Positions 1-4,236 of a stretch of 6,801 nucleotides of DNA are shown piece after piece. Source of the stretch: Candidatus Falkowbacteria bacterium CG10_big_fil_rev_8_21_14_0_10_44_15 (lineage in GTDB: Bacteria; Patescibacteriota; Patescibacteriia; Patescibacteriales; XYC2-FULL-47-12); contig PFAT01000020.1 of assembly GCA_002773575.1 (NCBI GenBank), positions 5,908 to 12,708 on the forward strand, given 5' to 3'. Every line of letters starts with the position of its first letter. Position 1 is the first letter of the stretch. A program made the position numbers and the translations under genes. The notes under the pieces were generated by a model. That model was not told where the DNA came from, ran no database searches, and worked only from the letters and a program-made list of their open reading frames with translations.

Positions 1-1212
1 TGCTCCGCTCAACAATTTAGTCGCCGGCAGTTTTCCCCAAGAGCGCCGCTGGCTGCCGGCAACTTGGTCTCCCCAGATGACTAAACCTAAGGCGGTCAAA
101 AAAACCGGGTCATTAACTTTATCAATGGTGCTGGCCATGCTGCGGTTAGTCCCTAAACCGGCCGGAAGGCGCAACTTTCTTTTCGCTACTTCAACGATGC
201 CGGGCAGCTTGGCTCCGCCGCCGATTAAGAACGCCCCCGCCGGCAACATTCCGCTCCGCTCAATTTTTTTCAGCTCCTCGTCAACTTTTTCCATAATCTC
301 TTCTGCCCTGGCTTCAATGATTTCCGCTACGTATTTTTTGGAAATTACTTCCCGCTCGTCCCCCAACTCTTCTTCCTTTACTAAATCCGAGATGTCTATT
401 TCGTCTTTTTTGCTTAACTCTTTGGTCAAAACCGTGCCGTGTTCAATTTTGATCCGCTCGGCTAAGTTAATCGGGCAGCGCAATCCAATGGCGATGTCGG
501 CGGTAATGTGTTCGGAGCCGATCGGCAGCGCCGCCGTATGCAATAATTCGCCCTCCTCAAAAACGGCGATGCTGGTGGTGCTGGAGCCGATATTAATCAA
601 TACCGCGCCTAATTCTTTTTGCTTGGCGGTAAACACCGCCTCGGCTGCCGCCAAACTGGACAGCACCAAATCATCAATGTTTAATTCCGTCCGATAAATG
701 GCTTTGGTAAAATTTTTAATTTGCGCGATTAACCCTTGGATGATTAACGTTTCCGCCTCTAATCTGACGCCGATCATTCCGACCGGGTCTTTGATGTCGG
801 TTTGACTGTCAACGCTGTACTTAGTCGGAATAACGTGCAAAATTTCATAATTAGGCGGCACCGACAACGCCCGCGCCGCTTCAATCGTGCGCTCCACGTC
901 GTCCTCGGTCACTTCGCCGTCGCTGCGCGCCACCGCCACTACCCCCCGGCTCTTTTCGGATTTAATATGTGAACCGGAAATGCCCACCCAAGCGCTAATG
1001 ATGGGAATGCCGATTAAACGCTCGGCTTTTTCTAAACAGCGGGAAATTGAAGTAGTGGCGTCTTCAATGCTCGTGACCACGCCGCGGCTTACTCCTTCGG
1101 CCGGAGATTCAATCGCGCCGATTATTTGCAATTCATCGTCTTTGTGCTGGCCGGCTACTAGACGCACGTAGGTTGAACCAATGTCTAAGCCGACAATTAA
1201 ATCATCGCGCAT
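1..1212 (-). CDS. ftsA: Cell division protein FtsA (3' end cut by window edge)
   Basis: Actin-like ATPase that tethers FtsZ filaments to the cytoplasmic membrane and recruits the division machinery. I translated 404 uninterrupted codons from the ATG at 1212-1210 to position 1 with no stop, so the C-terminus is missing, including the expected membrane-binding amphipathic helix. Visible landmarks are the phosphate-1 loop LDIGST (residues 9-14), a region at about 75-160 in the place of the FtsA-specific 1C subdomain, the phosphate-2 loop INIGSSTTS (206-214), the FtsA hallmark DIAIGLR (239-245), and the adenosine motif LIGGGAKLPG (329-338). The phosphate-2 aspartate usual in actin-fold ATPases is Asn207 here. 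The gene starts 10 nt after the ybeY stop with no clear Shine-Dalgarno sequence, so it is probably the distal part of the 3750-1 transcription unit. E. coli FtsA is about 420 residues, so only a short tail should be missing. The family call is firm; ATPase competence is not established. Confidence 0.95.
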   Translation of the reverse strand, partial: MRDDLIVGLDIGSTYVRLVAGQHKDDELQIIGAIESPAEGVSRGVVTSIEDATTSISRCLEKAERLIGIPIISAWVGISGSHIKSEKSRGVVAVARSDGEVTEDDVERTIEAARALSVPPNYEILHVIPTKYSVDSQTDIKDPVGMIGVRLEAETLIIQGLIAQIKNFTKAIYRTELNIDDLVLSSLAAAEAVFTAKQKELGAVLINIGSSTTSIAVFEEGELLHTAALPIGSEHITADIAIGLRCPINLAERIKIEHGTVLTKELSKKDEIDISDLVKEEELGDEREVISKKYVAEIIEARAEEIMEKVDEELKKIERSGMLPAGAFLIGGGAKLPGIVEVAKRKLRLPAGLGTNRSMASTIDKVNDPVFLTALGLVIWGDQVAGSQRRSWGKLPATKLLSGA

Positions 1213-1222
1213 GAAAATTCAG

Positions 1223-1642
1223 TTAATTAGTTATTAATATTTGGTTACTTAATTTTTTGCCCAGCCCCGTCATCTCTTTGCGCCCTTTGTCCGTGGCGTC
1301 ATCATAGCCGACTAAATGCAATAAGCCGTGAATAAAAATAAAAACTAACTCCGTTTGAATCGCCTGCCGCATCTGTTTTGCCTGTCGTTTTATCTGGGGA
1401 TAACAAATTATCAGCTCGCCTAAACTTTGGCCGCTATCGGCAAAAGATAAAACGTCAGTGACGCGGTTTAAGCCGCGATACTGCTGATTAAGCTTTTTAA
1501 TCTTAGCTTGATCAACGAACGCTACCGACACCGTTTGCTTATTGATCTTCATTTTTTTACCAAAAACCTTGGCCGCTGTTTTTAAAATTTTGGCATCTAT
1601 TTTTTCTTTGGTGGCGTTATTTATTTCTAAACGGATGCTCAT
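1223..1642 (-). CDS. ybeY: Endoribonuclease / rRNA maturation factor YbeY
   Basis: Metal-dependent RNase of the UPF0054 family, involved in 16S rRNA 3'-end maturation and ribosome quality control in the cytoplasm. The 139-residue protein is slightly shorter than the usual 150-160. It carries the family's central motif LNQQYRGLNRVTDVLSF (residues 51-67), including the conserved Arg56, a GELII strand (75-79), and the metal-site motif HGLLHLVGYDD (105-115). The canonical motif is HGxLHLxGYDH with three zinc-binding histidines; here His105 and His109 are kept and the third position is Asp115. Asp can bind metal, so activity is plausible but not shown. The ATG lies inside the 4-nt overlap with the upstream gene, which suggests translational coupling, with only a weak AGG a few bases upstream. 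Leucine codons are TTA-dominated (10 of 14). ftsA follows after 10 nt. Confidence 0.93.
   Translation of the reverse strand: MSIRLEINNATKEKIDAKILKTAAKVFGKKMKINKQTVSVAFVDQAKIKKLNQQYRGLNRVTDVLSFADSGQSLGELIICYPQIKRQAKQMRQAIQTELVFIFIHGLLHLVGYDDATDKGRKEMTGLGKKLSNQILITN
1639..1642 (-). promoter_or_regulatory. ATGA stop/start overlap (translational coupling)
   Basis: The TGA stop of the 452-residue gene (1641-1639) overlaps the ATG of ybeY (1642-1640) in the classic ATGA arrangement. This usually means ribosomes terminating the first gene re-initiate on the second. It also shows TGA acting as a stop, consistent with the standard bacterial code. Confidence 0.8.
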
Positions 1643-2997
1643 AGCGCCTGAAAGCTTTTAATCATCATTTCTAAAACCGTTTTAAATTGTATCAGGCCGC
1701 TCTTTTCCGGACTATAGGTTACCACAAATACTTTACTCCCGCCGCCGCCGACGGTAAGATAAGCGGTCAAATTATCCGGACTGTAGATAAGCTCTAAACC
1801 GTTCGGAGTCGTCAGCACTGGCCGCAAGACCGCTGCCGGAGAAGAATTTACTAAATCAGCGTACCAGGATTTAATGTCTTTCCGGCTAAAATTGTCCTGC
1901 GCTAAAATCTGGATGGAACCGTCCACGCCGGAAAAGAAAAAGACGCTTTCGCCCTCCAGCTTATCCTCTATTTGCCAAGCCTGCGGATAAAGCAGGCTAT
2001 AACCGTATTGGTTGTTTTTAAATTCGGCTACCAAGCCGCTATCCTCTAACTTGCCCGCGCCCGCCGGATTGTATAAATTTAGCGCCTCGCTGCCGTCGGC
2101 GTAGCCATCGCCGTCAGTATCTTGCTCATTGACGCTCGTAGTAAAAACAGCCGTCTCTTCCACGTCCGTTAAGCCGTCGTTATCAATGTCCGCTCCGGCG
2201 GATAAAGGCGGCGTTTCCGCCAACTCCGCGCGGGCTTGTTCTTGCGCGCGCTCTAAGGCGCTGCCCAGACAATTTTGATTCTGCTCTAAATTAGCTAAGC
2301 CGCTCTGGTTATAAACATAAGCCGCTAACTGGCCGGGCGGATAATTAAGCAGGGTTAAATCATTGACGCCGTATAAACACTGCGAGTAGGTATTGGCGTA
2401 AATTTTTAACGGCGCGGCGGTAATTAAAGAGGCGTCAGGATAATCAAGTTGCACTAAACATTTGTCCTGCCGTTCGCCCAGCACGCTTAATTTCACTTCT
2501 CCAACTTCAGCAGTGTTAATATTGGCTTGGGCCGGCTGGCAACGATTCGTAATTTTTTCTCCTAAACAAACTAAAACGCCGTCTAATTCATAATTAGCCA
2601 TGCCGGCAGATAGTAAACTCGTGCCGCAATCAACAGCGGTTAAGTCCGCGGCGGCGCTGGTGGCTTCGGCTAAAGTATCGGCGGCAGACGGAGCGATGGC
2701 TTCCGCCGTCTCTGCCGGCTGCTGCTCTACCGTTGCCGGCAGCGGCTGGGCCGTCAGTTGCCTTTTGCCGCCGGTTTGATAAACGTACCATCCCAATAAA
2801 ACGGCGCTCGCGATTAATATTACTCCGCCGCCTCCCACAATCAGCAACCCCAGCTTTTTGGCTGGCATCGCCCGGCCGCCGGCTAAATTCCTAAACTTGG
2901 CTGGCATGCCGTGAAATTCAATGTTATCCAAAGCAACCTCTTCCGTTTGAGGAGTGTCTGCCGGCGGTTGTTTATTTTTTTTAAACAAAGAAAACAT
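1639..2997 (-). CDS. Single-pass membrane protein with calcium-type repeats and a PsbP-like C-terminal region
   Basis: Not recognised as a named family. The 452-residue protein has a short cytoplasmic N-terminus (basic FKKNK start, then FHGMPAKFR at 28-36), one strong hydrophobic segment (about 49-73), and a long Ala/Pro/Glu-rich stretch (about 78-122). A region with six cysteines follows (124, 144, 153, 180, 207, 243). Two thrombospondin type 3-like calcium motifs come next, DIDNDGLTD (270-278) and DTDGDGYAD (293-301). The C-terminal region (about 325-452) opens with YGYSLLYPQAW, a pattern seen in PsbP-like proteins. Positive-inside charge predicts that most of the protein lies outside the membrane. 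It follows the 246-residue gene by 12 nt in the same frame and overlaps ybeY, so it belongs to the ftsA transcription unit. No strong Shine-Dalgarno sequence precedes the ATG. A role at the envelope, possibly linked to division, is inferred from position only. Confidence 0.88.
   Translation of the reverse strand: MFSLFKKNKQPPADTPQTEEVALDNIEFHGMPAKFRNLAGGRAMPAKKLGLLIVGGGGVILIASAVLLGWYVYQTGGKRQLTAQPLPATVEQQPAETAEAIAPSAADTLAEATSAAADLTAVDCGTSLLSAGMANYELDGVLVCLGEKITNRCQPAQANINTAEVGEVKLSVLGERQDKCLVQLDYPDASLITAAPLKIYANTYSQCLYGVNDLTLLNYPPGQLAAYVYNQSGLANLEQNQNCLGSALERAQEQARAELAETPPLSAGADIDNDGLTDVEETAVFTTSVNEQDTDGDGYADGSEALNLYNPAGAGKLEDSGLVAEFKNNQYGYSLLYPQAWQIEDKLEGESVFFFSGVDGSIQILAQDNFSRKDIKSWYADLVNSSPAAVLRPVLTTPNGLELIYSPDNLTAYLTVGGGGSKVFVVTYSPEKSGLIQFKTVLEMMIKSFQAL
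1642..2025 (-). other. PsbP-like C-terminal domain of the 452-residue membrane protein
   Basis: Residues 325-452 form a compact alternating hydrophobic region. It starts with an aromatic-rich strand and a YPQAW motif (337-341), then FFFSG and SIQIL strands, a helix around 372-386, and the ending TVLEMMIKSF. This resembles the PsbP/Mog1-type alpha-beta fold seen in secreted bacterial proteins with an N-terminal 'YPxxW' motif. The match is by eye; a structure prediction would be the test. Confidence 0.4.
2086..2190 (-). other. Two calcium-binding DxDxDG motifs (thrombospondin type 3-like)
   Basis: Codons for residues 270-304 of the 452-residue protein encode two acidic loops, DIDNDGLTDVEE and DTDGDGYADGSE, about 23 residues apart. 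The D-x-D-x-D-G-x-x-D spacing is that of thrombospondin type 3 or dockerin-like calcium loops. They separate the cysteine-containing region from the C-terminal domain and may act as a calcium-stiffened spacer. Confidence 0.75.
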
Positions 2998-3009
2998 AAA
3001 AATAGTCGC

Positions 3010-3750
3010 TTACTGGGGCAGTTCAAATAATTTGCCGCTCCCATTCGGGTTATACCCGTCCCGGACCTCGTCTCCGTCTTGATAGCCGTCGCCGTCGGTA
3101 TCGGGGTTAAGCGGGTCGGTTTTATATACTCTTACCTCTTCGCGATCAAATAAATCATCGCCATCCGAGTCCGAACTGTTCACGTTAGTCCCCAGCCGCC
3201 TTTCTTCGCCGTCGGTTAACCCGTCGCCGTCGGTATCGGTAATCTCCTCTAAAATAACCTGCCCCTTGATTTCCGCTTCCGCTCTCGTTTGTTCGGACGG
3301 CGGCGGCAACGGCTGTTCTATCCCGGATTGGTCGGTGCCTGAAAGCGGCGCGGCTGTTGGGTCGGATGCGGGAGTATTCGTTGCCTCGGTAGCGGTATTA
3401 TTTTTAACTCCTTGCGCCTTGTAATAAGCTAAAGCTATCATGCCTAATAAAACTAACGCTAAAATGCCGATCACTACGACGCCGATAACAACATACTTTC
3501 TGTCTGTTTTTCCGGCAGCGGCTGCCGGCTGCGGCCCCATGGCCGCTCCGGGCAGAGGAGTATTTGCTTCTGGCGCTGCTGGGGGGAAAGCGGCTTTCGG
3601 CTGAAACTGCGGCGGCTTACTGGCCGCGCCCGTATCGGCGCGCGGCTCTTTGTCCGTGCCGGCAAAAATATCTTCGGGCTCTTGATTAGGCAACGGCCTC
3701 GCGCTTTGATTGTTTGGGCTATTAGGTTGTGGAGTTTGATCGTCAAACAT
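3010..3750 (-). CDS. Single-pass membrane protein with three calcium-type repeats
   Basis: Not recognised as a named family. The 246-residue protein begins with a low-complexity Pro/Ala/Gln-rich cytoplasmic segment (1-83) containing EPEDIFAGTD (24-33). One strong membrane segment follows (about 86-110), then a Thr/Ala/Pro-rich linker (115-155). Three thrombospondin type 3-like calcium loops end the protein: DTDGDGLTDGEE (172-183), DSDGDDLFDREE (194-205) and DTDGDGYQDGDE (217-228). Spacing between loops is about 22 residues, typical of the repeat. The C-terminus ends soon after the last loop at a GYNPNGSGKL turn, so there is no separate C-terminal domain. An in-frame TAA at 3765-3763 limits the start to the ATG at 3750. 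It is the first gene after the AT-rich gap and shares its design with the next gene, so the pair may be paralogous or interact. Function unknown. Confidence 0.88.
   Translation of the reverse strand: MFDDQTPQPNSPNNQSARPLPNQEPEDIFAGTDKEPRADTGAASKPPQFQPKAAFPPAAPEANTPLPGAAMGPQPAAAAGKTDRKYVVIGVVVIGILALVLLGMIALAYYKAQGVKNNTATEATNTPASDPTAAPLSGTDQSGIEQPLPPPSEQTRAEAEIKGQVILEEITDTDGDGLTDGEERRLGTNVNSSDSDGDDLFDREEVRVYKTDPLNPDTDGDGYQDGDEVRDGYNPNGSGKLFELPQ
3070..3237 (-). other. Three thrombospondin type 3-like calcium repeats
   Basis: Codons for residues 172-227 of the 246-residue protein encode three D-x-D-G-D loops at about 22-residue spacing, each ending in an acidic residue pair. The inter-loop segment YKTDPLNPDTDGDG is the classic thrombospondin type 3 form. 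The likely role is calcium-dependent stiffening of an extracytoplasmic stalk. Confidence 0.85.
3086..3104 (-). repeat. 19-bp direct repeat, copy 1 (calcium-loop coding)
   Basis: The 19 bases here are identical to 3221-3239. Both encode the core of a DTDGDG loop, so the repeat comes from duplicated calcium loops. A diverged relative lies near 2104-2121 in the neighbouring gene. Confidence 0.85.
3221..3239 (-). repeat. 19-bp direct repeat, copy 2 (calcium-loop coding)
   Basis: Identical to 3086-3104, in the same orientation and in the codons of the first calcium loop. Identity at the nucleotide level, including third codon positions, suggests recent duplication or conversion between loops 1 and 3. 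Confidence 0.85.
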
Positions 3751-3855
3751 ATTGATAAATTTTTAATTTTTAAACCTCTCTCGCTTAAAATTTAGAAGTT
3801 TATAATTTAAAAATTTAAGATTTATTTAAAAATTATAAAATTATAAAATTAAAAA
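3751..3855. other. AT-rich intergenic gap
   Basis: These 105 nt are almost entirely A and T apart from a short cctctctcgc block (3775-3784). It is the only sizeable non-coding stretch in the window. It holds an imperfect AT inverted repeat (3784-3793 with 3811-3819, one bulge, 17-nt loop) and the tandem octamers and -10-like boxes listed separately. I see no GC-rich hairpin followed by a U-tract, so a standard intrinsic terminator for the upstream gene is not supported. The SD-like GAGAGAGG on the minus strand (3782-3775) lies 24 nt from the ATG at 3750, too far to serve it directly. Confidence 0.7.
3832..3845 (-). promoter_or_regulatory. Twin TATAAT -10 boxes, candidate promoter for the 3750-1 gene cluster
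   Basis: On the minus strand a perfect TATAAT occurs at 3845-3840 and again at 3837-3832, eight bases apart. Both lie 80-100 nt upstream of the ATG at 3750. No good TTGACA-like -35 element is visible at the right distance; the best for the second box is TTTAAT at 3860-3855. In such AT-rich DNA a chance TATAAT is likely, so the placement in the only real gap before the cluster is the main support. Confidence 0.35.
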
Positions 3856-3860
3856 TTAAA
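3833..3860. repeat. Degenerate tandem octamer array (TTATAAAA)
   Basis: TTATAAAA occurs twice in exact tandem (3833-3840, 3841-3848), followed by shortened copies TTAAAAA and TTAAA up to 3860. The array runs into the stop codon of the 120-residue gene (3858-3856). It creates the twin -10-like boxes on the minus strand and may be a slippage product. Confidence 0.6.
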
Positions 3861-4218
3861 TTACTTGGTATATTATTTCCCAAATCACCAGCGGCGGCAA
3901 AATTAGGTAAGCGATCACTTTTACCGTTATCACTCCCGTCCAAAAAGCTAAAATTGCGCTGCGTACGCTAATTTGCCCTATCCGCATTATAACACTTTTA
4001 ACCATGCCCTGCCAATTATATTGCTCGGATAACGGCTGGTGGATATTTTTCAGCCAGACGATAATGGCTAAACTTTGTTCTTTGGCGCGCAACCAGCGCC
4101 CCGACCGCTTCAGCATCCTGACTAAACCGCGGCTGTACCACCAGGGCAAAAAATATAAAATATCAAAACACAAATCAAAAATCATTTTGGGAGCGTAGAG
4201 AAAAATGCTTTTAATCAT
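3856..4218 (-). CDS. Small membrane protein of unknown function
   Basis: The 120-residue protein has no family I can name. An N-terminal hydrophobic stretch (about 4-27) contains an LYFLPWWYSRGL motif (21-32). A strongly basic segment follows (residues 30-46, rich in Arg and Lys), then an amphipathic middle with a QYNWQG motif (66-71). The hydrophobic C-terminal part (about 86-119) is broken by Lys100 and a PP pair (108-109). This fits one or two membrane segments joined by a cationic cytoplasmic loop. The NWQG-plus-hydrophobic-tail pattern reminds me of an uncharacterised Patescibacteria family, but that is memory only. An in-frame TAA (4230-4228) just upstream fixes the ATG at 4218 as the earliest start, and no Shine-Dalgarno is evident. 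It lies 18 nt after the giant gene, probably on the same transcript. Confidence 0.8.
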   Translation of the reverse strand: MIKSIFLYAPKMIFDLCFDILYFLPWWYSRGLVRMLKRSGRWLRAKEQSLAIIVWLKNIHQPLSEQYNWQGMVKSVIMRIGQISVRSAILAFWTGVITVKVIAYLILPPLVIWEIIYQVI

Positions 4219-4236
4219 ACAGTTGTGTTATTGAAG

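Noticed and set aside
77..697. Plus-strand open frame of 206 codons within ftsA
   Set aside because: It lies fully antisense to the clear FtsA frame and its translation is Ser-rich with no recognisable domain; a shadow of the real gene.
887..1171. Plus-strand open frame of 94 codons
   Set aside because: Antisense to the FtsA N-terminal region that carries the LDIGST loop; low-complexity translation.
1639..1641. UGA recoded as glycine (as in Gracilibacteria/Absconditabacteria)
   Set aside because: This TGA ends the 452-residue protein at a natural domain end and overlaps the ybeY start as ATGA; the other genes end in TAA and no in-frame TGA interrupts any gene.
3086..3239. CRISPR-like or regulatory direct repeats
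   Set aside because: The 19-bp repeats are in frame and encode DTDGDG calcium loops, which fully explains them.
3474..3746. Minus-strand open frame of 90 codons overlapping the 246-residue gene
   Set aside because: A different frame inside the Pro/Ala-rich tail; the Arg-rich translation is typical of a frameshifted GC-rich segment, while the other frame has a membrane segment and calcium loops.
3784..3819. Hairpin terminator in the intergenic gap
   Set aside because: The inverted repeat is almost all A-T, bulged, with a 17-nt loop and no GC stem followed by a U-tract; not convincing as an intrinsic terminator.
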